Shown here one piece after another: positions 32,494 to 41,486 of a stretch of DNA of 63,157 nt. The DNA is from Alphaproteobacteria bacterium (lineage in GTDB: Bacteria > Pseudomonadota > Alphaproteobacteria > UBA9219). Numbering within the stretch: the first letter of the stretch is position 1; the number at the start of each line of letters is the position of its first letter. The position numbers and the translations under genes are program-made. The notes below the pieces were generated by a model. It made no database searches and was not told the DNA's origin. It saw nothing but the letters and a program-made list of their open reading frames with translations. The stretch spans positions 1 to 63,157 of the forward strand of contig JAGWIK010000013.1 of assembly GCA_028866275.1 (NCBI GenBank), read 5' to 3'.

Positions 32494-33483
32494 TTACGTG
32501 ACGAGTTCGGCGCCAAGCTGAAGCGCGTTCACGGCTCCATAAGTCCAGCCGGTGCCGGTATTAGGATCAGTGACAAAAATATCGGTGTGACCGGCATAGG
32601 TGGCATTGGTGTTGACGACGGCTCCTGTGGCCTGAGCTGTTCCCGACTGGATGACGGATTTGATCTGGCGCTGGCCTGAATCGTCCTGCCGCGCAACGAC
32701 GATGCTTTGCACCGCAAGGACTTGCGGTGCATTCGCCACTGGCGAAACCGTGTAAAGATCGATATCGCCCGGCGTTGAACACGAGACGTAAGAGCTATCG
32801 TCCATATAAGGGTTGCTGGCCAATTGCCAGTTGAATGAGGCCGATCCGGTCGGCGTCCATTGCGTCGACGCACCCACGCCGTTTGGCGTTTGAGCCGGCA
32901 CACGGGTATTGCCGATAAAATTGTTGAGCGCCGCGCCGCTATTGTCGCAGATATAAAAATCATCGACGTAAGCATTGCCGAGCGAACCAAAATCGAGCTG
33001 GTCAACGCCGGTTGAGGGTGTTGTGCTGCCAGAAGCCGTATTGGTCGAAACCATAGACAGGACGACGGTTTCATTGACGCGCACTGTGACGGCACCGCCC
33101 GTCGATGCGATCACGCCGTAAACTTCGAGATACTGCCAGACAGCGCCGGGGATGACAGCCATCGGCGGCGATGACACGGCATTTGCCGACGATTGCGGTG
33201 TGACGGTAATGGCTCCTGCCGTGGTGAATTTCAGGCTGAAATTCGTTCCCTTGGTCGAGTCATTGAAATTGAGCGTCACGCCGGACGGATTGAGGATCGC
33301 AAAGCCACAATAAAATGTACCGAGCCGCGCCGGTAGATTGATCTGGCCTAATTTGGCGCAGCCGCCACCAGCGCGGCCTTGGCCCGGCAAAATCGTGCAG
33401 TTGGTAAAACCCAGACTTGCCAGCGCCGAGGCCGGAGCCAGCGGCGTCAGATAATCAAAACCGGCGCATTTAATGAGAGCCAT
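32494..33483 (-). CDS. LamG-like tail protein, paralogue 1
   Basis: A 329-residue protein with a LamG-like N-terminal half (WQYLEVYGVIASTGGAVTVR, VDDFYICDNSG) and the C-terminal domain shared with 24628 and 26037 (TQWTPTGSASFNW, VARQDDSGQRQIKS, DPNTGTGWTYGAVNAL). It lies between the tape measure and DUF2460 genes, where most GTA-like tails have no such gene. Likely exposed at the distal tail. Confidence 0.7.
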   Translation of the reverse strand: MALIKCAGFDYLTPLAPASALASLGFTNCTILPGQGRAGGGCAKLGQINLPARLGTFYCGFAILNPSGVTLNFNDSTKGTNFSLKFTTAGAITVTPQSSANAVSSPPMAVIPGAVWQYLEVYGVIASTGGAVTVRVNETVVLSMVSTNTASGSTTPSTGVDQLDFGSLGNAYVDDFYICDNSGAALNNFIGNTRVPAQTPNGVGASTQWTPTGSASFNWQLASNPYMDDSSYVSCSTPGDIDLYTVSPVANAPQVLAVQSIVVARQDDSGQRQIKSVIQSGTAQATGAVVNTNATYAGHTDIFVTDPNTGTGWTYGAVNALQLGAELVT

Positions 33484-33493
33484 TCGTCCGCCC

Positions 33494-36400
33494 TTACGAC
33501 TTGAAGGAGCCGTTACGCGCTTGATTGTTAAGCCAGCGGCGCATGGATGAGCCTTGCTGCGTCAGCACGGACTCAAGATCGACATTGCTTTTGGCGTTGA
33601 TCGTCGGCGCGTAATGGAAGTTGGTGTCGCCCGATGTGCGAGAATTATTGATGGTGCTTCCGCTTGGCGCTTCATTCGAATTGGCGAACCGCATATTGTC
33701 GGCAGCACCTTTCGGAAGCGTCATGCTCTGGCCGCCGCCATAACCAAGCATCGATTTACCCGAACGGATATCGGCGGATTGAGCGGCGGGAACGATGATT
33801 TCGCCCTTGTGAATTTGCGCCACCATGTCGCGCGGCACAGAATCCGTGCCGCTATCGAACATCGCCAACATGCCGGCCATGCTCATAATGCCGCCAAGAC
33901 CGCCGCCGCCACCTCCGCCCGTTGCGGATTCCGTGGACACGGCTGCCGTATTGGCTGCGATGGCACTGGTGTTGGCCGTGGTTTGAACCGTATTGCTGAC
34001 AAGGTTTGACGTTTGCGAGGCGGTGTTACCCGTCGTCGCTGCCGTTCCCGCCGTCATGGCCGTGGTATTCATGGTCGTGACGGCGGTATGACCGGCAAGT
34101 GACGTTGTTAGCGAGGTTAGGGCTGCGGTATTAGCGGTGAGTGCAGTTGTTTGCGTCGCCTGACCGCCAATTCCGGCAGCACCTCCGCCGAGGCCGAGGG
34201 CCGATCCCACACCAGGTAAAGCTCCGCGTTGTCCGAACATCGGTGCCGTCAGGCTCGACAGTTGTGAAGCCAAACCAGAGAAGGCTTGCTTGATGCCGGA
34301 CTGAATAAAACTCAGCACCATCGACTGGGCGAGTTTGCGCATCCCGTCTTGCAAACTCTGCGTGCCGCGCAGCATCCCTTCGATGGAACTATCGAAAGCA
34401 TGTTCGATGGGAGCGAATGCGCTTTCCCATGCCTGCGTGACCTGTTCAGCCGCATGTTTGTTGAGGTTGATTACGTCGATAGCGTATTGCTCATTAGCCG
34501 CCGCCAGCTTGGACTGCGCTTCGGCGATTTGAACCGGGGTACTATTGCCATCGTTAATGATATTCTGAAATTCGGCCTGCTTGGCCTGAAACTCGGCCTT
34601 TAGCGCATCCATGCGGCGGTCGAGATCGGCCTTGGCGTCTTCCCCACCGACATCACCGAACAGCATGTCGACGACACCGCCGCCCTTCTTACCTTTTGGC
34701 GCGGGCGTTCCCGCGAGATCAATCTTGGCGATCTCCGCCCGGCTCGCCAGTGCAATCTCGCGGATTTTGCGGTCGTTCTGGATTTGCTGCTGCAAAAGAC
34801 GCGACTTCTCATCGAGCGCGGTCTTATAGCTCTTGATATCTTCGCCGTAGAGTTCTTTTCCTTTTTCGACCCATTGTTCGGACAAAGCGATTTGCTGGGC
34901 GACATTGCTCTTCGACGCCGCGATCTTGAGGCGCATATTCTCCGAAAAATTCTGCCACTCGTCGGCCAGCGACTTTGTGTCCAGTTCGTGCTGATCGGCG
35001 ACGATCTGCTTACGGATTTGAATTTCCGCTTTTGATCCGGCCTGCACTTGGTCGAGGTGATCTCTCCAGAATTGCAGCTCGTATTGCTTTTGCTGATCAC
35101 CTTGCAAACGTCGGGCGACCAGTTCCTGTTCAAGCTGATCACGCAATGCCTGAATTTGTACAGCGCCTTGGCGGTTATTTACTTCACGCTGCTGACGCTG
35201 CAGCAAGCCAATGTTGTCCCGAATGATCGCCGCTTCGCCGCCGGTGGCCGTTTTCAGCGCCTCTTCGTCGCGCGCCAGTTCCTGTTTGATGCGGCCGCGT
35301 TCCGCATCGTCGGCCTTGAGTTTGAAATTCTCGTCCTGAATTTCGCGCAAAATGCGTAAGCGCTCCGCACCGGCATTGCTCGATACAGGGGTTCCGGCGG
35401 ACGGCACGGAAAAATTCGCTTGCAAGCCGGAGGCTGCGGTTTTCACACCATGCAGCCTGTCGATCATAATGCCGAGGCCGCTTAACACATGGCCAAGCTG
35501 CTCATTAAAACTGTTGAGCCAACTGCTATCGCTGATAGCGCGGCTAACGCCGTACCATGCATCTTTCAGGTCATTGAGGCCGGTTTGAAGCGGCGTAAGA
35601 CCGTCTTTGACAAGCGGGCCAAATTTCGCCTGCAACGCGGCAATCGCTACGCCATACGCTTGTGCTTTCTGGCCGCTCTCTTCAAAATCATGGATCGCTT
35701 GCGCCTGCGACGTTGAAAGAAAAGAGAACCGCTGATCAAGTTTTGTGATGCTGTCGTAACCGCCATTTAAGGCGGTGACGAGTTCTTCGCTGGCTTTCTT
35801 TACATCCGTGCCGGTGACGCGGGCATATCCGGCTGCGGCCTGGCCGAGCGCCAAGTAGGAATTAACGCCGATCTCGCGCTGACGCGCAAACATCTCGACC
35901 ATATCGGTCGCGGTTTCCGTATTGACGCCATGCAATTGACGGAGTGTTTGGATATAGGAACCGATTTGGGAATTGCTGACACCGACATTCTGTCCAGTTG
36001 CGTCTAATGCCGCTCTGACTTCGCCGAATGTTTCAGCCCAATGTTCCGAAGCCGACGCCGCGCTGATAAACGCTTTCGCTATTCCGGCGACAGCAAGCGC
36101 AGCAAGGGTGATCGGGCCGAAAAGCGTTCCTATCGCATTTTGAAAACCGCCCGTCAGTTCGGACAGCACGATAAGCGAACCAGCCCCGCGCTTATAAGAA
36201 CCGATCAGGCTTTCATGGGCAAGAACCAGCTTTTCGCGGAAGATTTGGGATTGATGTTCACCCGCACCGGAAAGATTTTCCATCGGGCCGCGCGCCTGCT
36301 GCAGTTCGGCACGCAGTTTCGATACGCTGGATTGTGCCGACGATACGGAAGCCGCTGCTTGTTGCAATCCTGCCTTCAAACTGTCGGAAGCGCCGGATCC

Positions 36401-36532
36401 GGCCTCCCGCATTTGCGCCGCTAAATTGCGCAATTCGGACGTTGTCGCCGATAAATTGGCTTTGGCGACGGCAAGTTGAGCCACGAGGGGCGTGGTGTCC
36501 GCGCCGATGGTTACGGTAATGTTGGAGGACAT
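33494..36532 (-). CDS. Tail tape measure protein
   Basis: A 1012-residue protein whose length should set the tail length. The N-terminus is a helical repeat region (VAQLAVAKANLSATTSELRNLA), with hydrophobic segments near 140 (LAALAVAGIAKAF). Long coiled coils cover about 380-690. The C-terminus is Gly/Thr-rich (TTSLAGHTAVTTMNTT-type runs) and ends in a basic segment. It follows the two tail chaperone frames, the classic order. Confidence 0.85.
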   Translation of the reverse strand: MSSNITVTIGADTTPLVAQLAVAKANLSATTSELRNLAAQMREAGSGASDSLKAGLQQAAASVSSAQSSVSKLRAELQQARGPMENLSGAGEHQSQIFREKLVLAHESLIGSYKRGAGSLIVLSELTGGFQNAIGTLFGPITLAALAVAGIAKAFISAASASEHWAETFGEVRAALDATGQNVGVSNSQIGSYIQTLRQLHGVNTETATDMVEMFARQREIGVNSYLALGQAAAGYARVTGTDVKKASEELVTALNGGYDSITKLDQRFSFLSTSQAQAIHDFEESGQKAQAYGVAIAALQAKFGPLVKDGLTPLQTGLNDLKDAWYGVSRAISDSSWLNSFNEQLGHVLSGLGIMIDRLHGVKTAASGLQANFSVPSAGTPVSSNAGAERLRILREIQDENFKLKADDAERGRIKQELARDEEALKTATGGEAAIIRDNIGLLQRQQREVNNRQGAVQIQALRDQLEQELVARRLQGDQQKQYELQFWRDHLDQVQAGSKAEIQIRKQIVADQHELDTKSLADEWQNFSENMRLKIAASKSNVAQQIALSEQWVEKGKELYGEDIKSYKTALDEKSRLLQQQIQNDRKIREIALASRAEIAKIDLAGTPAPKGKKGGGVVDMLFGDVGGEDAKADLDRRMDALKAEFQAKQAEFQNIINDGNSTPVQIAEAQSKLAAANEQYAIDVINLNKHAAEQVTQAWESAFAPIEHAFDSSIEGMLRGTQSLQDGMRKLAQSMVLSFIQSGIKQAFSGLASQLSSLTAPMFGQRGALPGVGSALGLGGGAAGIGGQATQTTALTANTAALTSLTTSLAGHTAVTTMNTTAMTAGTAATTGNTASQTSNLVSNTVQTTANTSAIAANTAAVSTESATGGGGGGGLGGIMSMAGMLAMFDSGTDSVPRDMVAQIHKGEIIVPAAQSADIRSGKSMLGYGGGQSMTLPKGAADNMRFANSNEAPSGSTINNSRTSGDTNFHYAPTINAKSNVDLESVLTQQGSSMRRWLNNQARNGSFKS

Positions 36533-36535
36533 GGT

Positions 36536-36741
36536 TCAAGCCTTAAAGCCGACGAACCACTTCAGCAGCATGTGAGCGGGCGGGTTTCGGCGCCAGTATG
36601 CGAGGAGATCGAGGTAGGCGGGAAAAGGCAGCGCATCGATTTCGGGCAGCGTGTAGCCGCACGCCGTCATCAGGCTTCCGTAGATTTCGTTCCAGTCGAG
36701 GTCTCCGAGGCTGCTGCCGGCAGAGCCGGCTGCGCTTCCCC
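36536..36741 (-). CDS. Second tail assembly chaperone frame (via -1 frameshift)
   Basis: An open frame of about 68 codons with no good start of its own, encoding LGDLDWNEIYGSLMTACGYTL, then FPAYLDLLAYWRRNP and HMLLKWFVGFKA before the stop at 36536-36538. It is in the -1 frame relative to the preceding chaperone gene and overlaps its end. A run of five G in CCG GGG GAA (36736-36744) allows a P-site slip; the fusion would read EPG-GSAAGSAGSSLGDLD. This matches lambda G-GT style expression. Confidence 0.7.
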
Positions 36742-37029
36742 CGGCTCGATCGCCCGCATCTCGACGCCCATAAGTTTTGCCACTTTTTCGACCGCCGTTT
36801 TCAATTCGGGAAATGTCACACCGACGATAGCGTCGACGTCCGCCGCCGTGACTTTCGGATCGGCTTGATGCATGGCGAGATAAAGAAGGGTCGTTTGCGC
36901 GCCCACACCTTCCGGCGTATCGATGCCAATGCGGGTAAAGGCCGGGCCTGCCTGTTTCATTTGGCCCAAGGTCAAAGGCGCGACGGGAAATTCCCGTCCG
37001 CCCAGCATAACGGTCGCCGGTTCGTTCAT
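36670..37029 (-). CDS. Tail assembly chaperone
   Basis: A 119-residue protein (TVMLGGREFPVAPLTLGQMKQ, LLYLAMHQADPKVTAADVDAIVG). Such proteins coat the tape measure during tail assembly. The start at 37029 follows AGGAGAG; the open frame reaches 37080. Near its 3' end is the G-run where about a few percent of ribosomes would shift into the next frame in related phages. Confidence 0.75.
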   Translation of the reverse strand: MNEPATVMLGGREFPVAPLTLGQMKQAGPAFTRIGIDTPEGVGAQTTLLYLAMHQADPKVTAADVDAIVGVTFPELKTAVEKVAKLMGVEMRAIEPGEAQPALPAAASETSTGTKSTEA

Positions 37030-37098
37030 TATTTCTCTCCTGTTTTGGTTAGTGAGGACTTGTTCTCTAGGACGCGGCAAATTCAGCTCTATGCGTAA

Positions 37099-37449
37099 CT
37101 AAGAATGACGTTGAAAAAATAAATCCAATGAATGGTTGATACGCTTTTCGATTGCCTCCATATCGACTTGCACACCTATGCCTCGACTCAACAAAACCAG
37201 GGGCTGTTTATCTGTTCTGTACGCTAGGGCAGTGCACTTAACCTCATCTGCTAACCCAAGACTCATGCCCACCTGCAGCAAGTCATTAAATGTTGCCAGA
37301 GAGAGAATATCATCTCTGCTGTATTTTCTGCTTATCTTAGCGTTTGATTCTGGTGACCAGAACTTTATGGATTTCCATTCCTGAATCTTCTTTTTTGGAA
37401 TTTCTGTAATGATGCTTACTTCCGTTAATGTAAATCTGCGCTCGATCAT
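37099..37449 (-). CDS. Small MerR-like DNA-binding protein (moron)
   Basis: A 116-residue protein starting MIERRFTLTEVSIITEIPKKKIQEW, a MerR-type winged-helix head, with later helices (YSRDDILSLATFNDLLQVG). The DNA is more AT-rich than the tail genes on either side, and the gene interrupts the late operon between tail and lysis genes. It may be a separately acquired regulator. Target unknown. Confidence 0.55.
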   Translation of the reverse strand: MIERRFTLTEVSIITEIPKKKIQEWKSIKFWSPESNAKISRKYSRDDILSLATFNDLLQVGMSLGLADEVKCTALAYRTDKQPLVLLSRGIGVQVDMEAIEKRINHSLDLFFQRHS

Positions 37450-37456
37450 AAATGCC

Positions 37457-38782
37457 TCATTCCTGTTTGGTTAAAATAAACTCATCTGAGCCGGTTTCGA
37501 CGCCTGCAGCAGCCGCGAGAGTTCGGAACGCATAAGCCGCAGCCAGGGGGACAACCCCGTTACCGCAGAGGCGCAATCTGTCCACCCGATTGGCCATCCC
37601 ATAAGCCACTCGACAAACAGCGGGTTTAAGCTGAGGGTCGATGTGTTCCCATCTTTCATGCTCCGTGGGGCCTGGCGGCCAAGGATCGAGTTCGTCGGTA
37701 CGTTCTCCGACGTTGCCGCTCCGTCCTTCCAGTCCCGCGACATCGGTGTTGCCCATGCCACGCCCTCATCGGTTAAATTGCGGCCGCCTGCTTGTGTTCC
37801 GAAACGTCCGACTCTTTCCGGGTTGCCTTGCGCAACGTCATGCGCTTGCGGCGTCGCCCACGAATTCACCAGTTCGGTTCGATTGCTCCCGCTTGATCGC
37901 TTTCCGGCGCATGTGCGCGGCGTCGGCCACGACGATTGCACCGCGACCATCGCCAGGTTGAGGCCATGCTCGCCTTTGATCTGCGACGGCGTCGGTTTCG
38001 TTTGCCGGTTCGTGTTGGGATTGGCCATCGGCGTCGGCCACACGAATTTCGCTTGGTTTTCGAGGCCAACTTGCCGCTTTCGACCATCGGCCATTTCGCC
38101 AGTCGATGACATATCCGCAGGGTTAACTCTCCCTCCGTTCGGAACATTTGGCGTGTACCATTGAGTCCGCACCGCGGCGGCGGCCAGATGCGGCGTGCCG
38201 TTGCCGTGATTGCTGTTCGGGCCGCCTTTTTGGCCGTCAGTCGCTACGGCGGTAGGCCAAGATGAACAATCGTTCTCGTCGGTGGGGAGCACCGACTTCC
38301 TCCGCTGCAAACAGGCCAGCCGCAATACTGTAACCCATCGATCGAAGGTCATCATGCGCTTGTTCGAAGCCCAATCGTAAATGTCCGCCGACATTTTCGA
38401 AGAAGCAAAGCGGCGGTTCGATTTCTCCGACGATGTGGGCGATGTGAGGCCAGAGGTGCCGAGGGTCTTTTTCGCCGAGTTTTCGTCCGGCGACGCTAAA
38501 AGGCTGGCATGGGTAGCCGCCATGCACGATATCCACGATGCCGCGCCACGGTTTGCCGTCAAAGGTGCTAACGTCGTCCCAGATAGGCGCTTTATCCAGG
38601 GCTTCGTCTTCCATCCGCGCCACGAGAGCGGCTGCGGCGTAGGTGTCCCGCTCGACATAACAAACAGTTCGATAGCTGGGGACGGCGATGTGGAGTCCGA
38701 GGTCAAGGCCTCCGGCTCCGGCGCACAGGGAAAGTCCGAATAAGGCTTTTCCGCCGGTGGGAGATAAAGCCACGTCATTCAA
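37457..38782 (-). CDS. Cytosine-5 DNA methyltransferase locus with two overlapping frames
   Basis: Frame A (38782-38237) encodes the catalytic half: FGLSLCAGAGGLDLGLHIA, Cys92 in GYPCQPFS, ENV at 119-121 and APHRRERLFILAY, then stops. Frame B (38778-37471) is open for 435 codons; from about 38290 it carries WPTP/WATP repeats and ends LNPLFVEWLMGWPIGWT. Frame A resumes at 37756-37457 with RVDRLRLCGNGVVPLAAAY, a motif-X-like end. A shift of +1 near 38250 would join A to B. It may be a decaying gene, a frameshifted gene or a dual-coding region. Frame A starts at a TTG or GTG. Confidence 0.65.
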
Positions 38783-38802
38783 CGCAACACCTTATATATA
38801 GG

Positions 38803-39168
38803 TCATGCGCCGTTGCGCCCATGCGGGAAGTCGTCGGCGGAGTAGTATTCCTGCGGAATAAAGCTGCGCAGCTTCTCAACATCAACTTGAAGTTTCTGCG
38901 CTAACCCATTCAATTGCTGATTAACGCTGTCCGGCACCAGAGCGGTTACGACATGCCCGATAGGAACGGCGGCGCTCATAACCATCGTCATGGTGAGGGG
39001 TGTTGCGGCGGTAAGGCCAAGGATTCCGATAGGTGGTATGGCAACACCGGCGGCGACAAGAATTGCGCCGATTGCACATACAAGAATACTCGATGCGCCC
39101 CCAGCCAGGACGCTCGTCGTTGGCTGAAAATTCTTAAGTGCCGAGGTGACAAGGCTGAGGGCGTTCAT
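38803..39168 (-). CDS. Putative holin
   Basis: A 121-residue protein with two hydrophobic segments (SSILVCAIGAILVAAGVAI and TMTMVMSAAVPIGHVVTALV) and a charged tail. It lies beside the endolysin gene, one gene removed, in the position expected for a holin. Family not recognised. Confidence 0.6.
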   Translation of the reverse strand: MNALSLVTSALKNFQPTTSVLAGGASSILVCAIGAILVAAGVAIPPIGILGLTAATPLTMTMVMSAAVPIGHVVTALVPDSVNQQLNGLAQKLQVDVEKLRSFIPQEYYSADDFPHGRNGA

Positions 39169-39192
39169 GAGATTTCTCCCTTGAAGGTGTCG

Positions 39193-39633
39193 TTACTTGG
39201 TGGACGGGCCGGTGCTATCCGGCGAAGAGCCAGTAGAGCCACTGCCGTTGTCGTTACCAGCCGCCGGAGCCGCACCGCCTTGCTGCTGTGATGCGTCCTG
39301 AGTCTGCGAAGACTTCAACTGGGCGACTGCACCTTCGATGGCGACATTGATCGTGTTCTGCGCGACATTGGCGAGGTTTGCCGCAGAAAGATCGGAAGCG
39401 ATTGCCGCCTGCGCCGCCTGGAGCTTCTGTGGGCCGCTTCCTCCGGCTAGTTCGGCTGCCGAGACCGCATCGGTCACGATCTTGAGGCCTTCAACGCCGA
39501 GTTCATTTTCAACGGCGGTTTCAGCTTGTTGAAAAAAGACTTCGACGACTTGTTCGGCTTTTTGAACGTCCGGCTTAAGCACGTTGTTCCACAAATTCTC
39601 GAAAAATTGTTCGACATCCTGAATGATACTCAT
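39193..39633 (-). CDS. Hypothetical protein in the lysis module
   Basis: A 146-residue protein. The N-terminal half is amphipathic and helical (DVEQFFENLWNNVL, VVEVFFQQAETAVENEL), the middle is Ala-rich (KLQAAQAAIASDLSAANLA), and the tail is a low-complexity Gly/Ser/Pro stretch. It lies between the holin and endolysin genes. It might be a lysis accessory or membrane-associated protein; no family recognised. Confidence 0.5.
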   Translation of the reverse strand: MSIIQDVEQFFENLWNNVLKPDVQKAEQVVEVFFQQAETAVENELGVEGLKIVTDAVSAAELAGGSGPQKLQAAQAAIASDLSAANLANVAQNTINVAIEGAVAQLKSSQTQDASQQQGGAAPAAGNDNGSGSTGSSPDSTGPSTK

Positions 39634-39717
39634 GAGGTTTCTCCGTCGCGGCTTGTTGAGAGCGACCGCACGTCCGCGCCGCGTCGGCGTCCGGACGGTC
39701 GTTTCGGAAATGTCGTT

Positions 39718-40182
39718 TCAGGAGTTGGGAGCCATGCTGCCGCCCGCCTTGGCGTATTCGGCACACAAATCGCTCAACTGGTTTTGACGCTGGCCATAAG
39801 GAGCGCCTGGCAAACTCGCCCAGATCGTCGAGCATTTAAGAATAGCGAGTTTGATGTTACCGACATCAACATCGCCGAGAGCGCGCCGCTCCATGATCTG
39901 CCTCAACGCGATCGCGTCCTGCGACGCGGGCGAAAAATCAGGCAGGCTGAGAAGCTCCTTATAGGAGTCGTAATACCTGGCGAGCAGCTGGTACCGGCCA
40001 GCCGCCGTCGAATCCAGATCAGGATTGTAAATGCGCGGATGATCGGCGTAGCTCTCGAAAAGCAGAGGATCGTCGGGCGTAGCGCCGCAAAGGACGTTGT
40101 ACCCATTGTCGCTGCCCGGAATCGCCGAGGTTCCTTCCGACCATGCCAGCATGTCGAGGAACGCGCCGCGGTTGCCCGGCAT
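39718..40182 (-). CDS. Lambda R-like endolysin (lytic transglycosylase)
   Basis: A 154-residue endolysin, the same length as lambda R (158). It follows R closely: AFLDMLAWSEGT (catalytic Glu16), YADHPRIYNP, STAAGRYQLLARYYDSY, FSPASQDAIALRQI and CSTIWASLPGAPYGQ. It cleaves the MurNAc-GlcNAc bond with 1,6-anhydro product formation. It has no signal peptide, so a canonical holin is needed. Confidence 0.92.
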   Translation of the reverse strand: MPGNRGAFLDMLAWSEGTSAIPGSDNGYNVLCGATPDDPLLFESYADHPRIYNPDLDSTAAGRYQLLARYYDSYKELLSLPDFSPASQDAIALRQIMERRALGDVDVGNIKLAILKCSTIWASLPGAPYGQRQNQLSDLCAEYAKAGGSMAPNS

Positions 40183-40958
40183 TAGAGTGTACCCGACCAG
40201 TCAAAGTAGCGGCCAAGACTGTCTGCGAATGCCGAGAATTCGAATTCGGGAATGGTGAAGTCCTCGTTCTTGAAATTCCAACTTATTTTCGTCGGGATAG
40301 CGGCATACAGCGTGAGGGTTCCATTGGTTCCGGCATATCCCTCGCCAAGCTGCATTCGGAACGTCGGCGACGAACCCATGAGCTGGTTGAAGGCGGTGAT
40401 GCGATTGCCGGTTGTGGTTTCAAAGTAGGCGTAAGAGATGACTACCTGAACGCCTGCCGTGTGATCGGCAGAACTGAAGGTATAAGTGCCGGTTGTCATA
40501 TCACAGCTATATTGGCCTGCAGTCGGTGCTGATGCGACACGCGTCATTTGAATGCCGGTTCCGGCATTGAACACGCCAAAATCGATTCCGGGAGTTGCTG
40601 ACGACATTGTCGCACCATTGGCGACGACAATTTGAAACGGCGTAGCCGGAATTGCGGTGCCGTTCGGGCCGCCTTCGTCAACAACCGTAATCTGTTCGCC
40701 TGTGGACACCGACTGCCCGAAAAAGGTGTCGCCCAATTGACGGGTATTTAAACTACCGCTCTTGACCTTGCCGGTAATTTTCTGTTGGGCACGAGCGACG
40801 GCAACGGGTGCCTGGTTCTGGCCATAAAGTTCCTTGACCGAAAACGACATATCGACGCTGACTTCCTGCAGCGTGCCGACGCGAACTGGCGTGGGCAAGG
40901 CGACATCGGTGCGTACCAGGAACAAGGTTCCTGAACCAAAGTTATGTTGTTCTAACAT
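40182..40958 (-). CDS. Major tail tube protein (putative)
   Basis: A 258-residue strand-rich protein (GTLQEVSVDMSFSVKELYGQ, AQQKITGKVKSG, VVISYAYFETTTGNRI, FEFSAFADSLGR) of the size and position of siphophage major tail proteins, between the tail terminator-like gene and the chaperones. The start at 40958 follows GGAG; a longer frame reaches 40994. The lysis genes lie unusually between this gene and the chaperones. Confidence 0.65.
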   Translation of the reverse strand: MLEQHNFGSGTLFLVRTDVALPTPVRVGTLQEVSVDMSFSVKELYGQNQAPVAVARAQQKITGKVKSGSLNTRQLGDTFFGQSVSTGEQITVVDEGGPNGTAIPATPFQIVVANGATMSSATPGIDFGVFNAGTGIQMTRVASAPTAGQYSCDMTTGTYTFSSADHTAGVQVVISYAYFETTTGNRITAFNQLMGSSPTFRMQLGEGYAGTNGTLTLYAAIPTKISWNFKNEDFTIPEFEFSAFADSLGRYFDWSGTL

Positions 40959-41054
40959 GATGTGGACTCCATCTGAGGGATGCGCCGTCATCACGACGGT
41001 GCGGATGCCTTGCCGAAGGGCGTGTCAGGGCTTTCGCCGGTGTGGCCGACGAAA

Positions 41055-41486
41055 TCAGGGAACCAAAATTTTTACGGGAATGATCGCCTTGGCGATGCCG
41101 TCAAGCACACCAGGAAATTGTTCGATGTTGCCTTCGATCCAGGCATGCGAAACGATACCGCCCAGAGTCTGAACATTGGATACAATGTTGGGAGCAAGCA
41201 CCGCCTCGATCGCGTCGATAATATCGTTGAGCCCTTGTTCCGGATTGGCGTTCGGATCCTTGCCGACGTCGGTATAAACCCAGAGTTCCGCCGTAATTGT
41301 GCGTTTCGGCGGCAACATGCGCGCTTCACGCGGTGGATAGTGCGTTCCGGTTGACTGTATGAACAGCGCCGGAAAGGACGCGACCTTGCTCCACAACAGC
41401 AATCGGCGACCGCTCGTGTTGAACGTCGCTGCCGTGAGCGCAAGATCGAACAAGGCCTGTATGATGGTTTCGCGGCTAGGCGTCAT
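41055..41486 (-). CDS. Tail completion / terminator-like protein
   Basis: A 143-residue protein (TIIQALFDLALTAATFNTSG, ITAELWVYTDVGKDPN, LNDIIDAIEAVLAPN). The pattern, a short N-terminal helix and then strands with ELWVY, fits tail-terminator proteins that cap the tail tube. It overlaps the HK97 gp10-like gene by 11 bp. Confidence 0.6.
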   Translation of the reverse strand: MTPSRETIIQALFDLALTAATFNTSGRRLLLWSKVASFPALFIQSTGTHYPPREARMLPPKRTITAELWVYTDVGKDPNANPEQGLNDIIDAIEAVLAPNIVSNVQTLGGIVSHAWIEGNIEQFPGVLDGIAKAIIPVKILVP

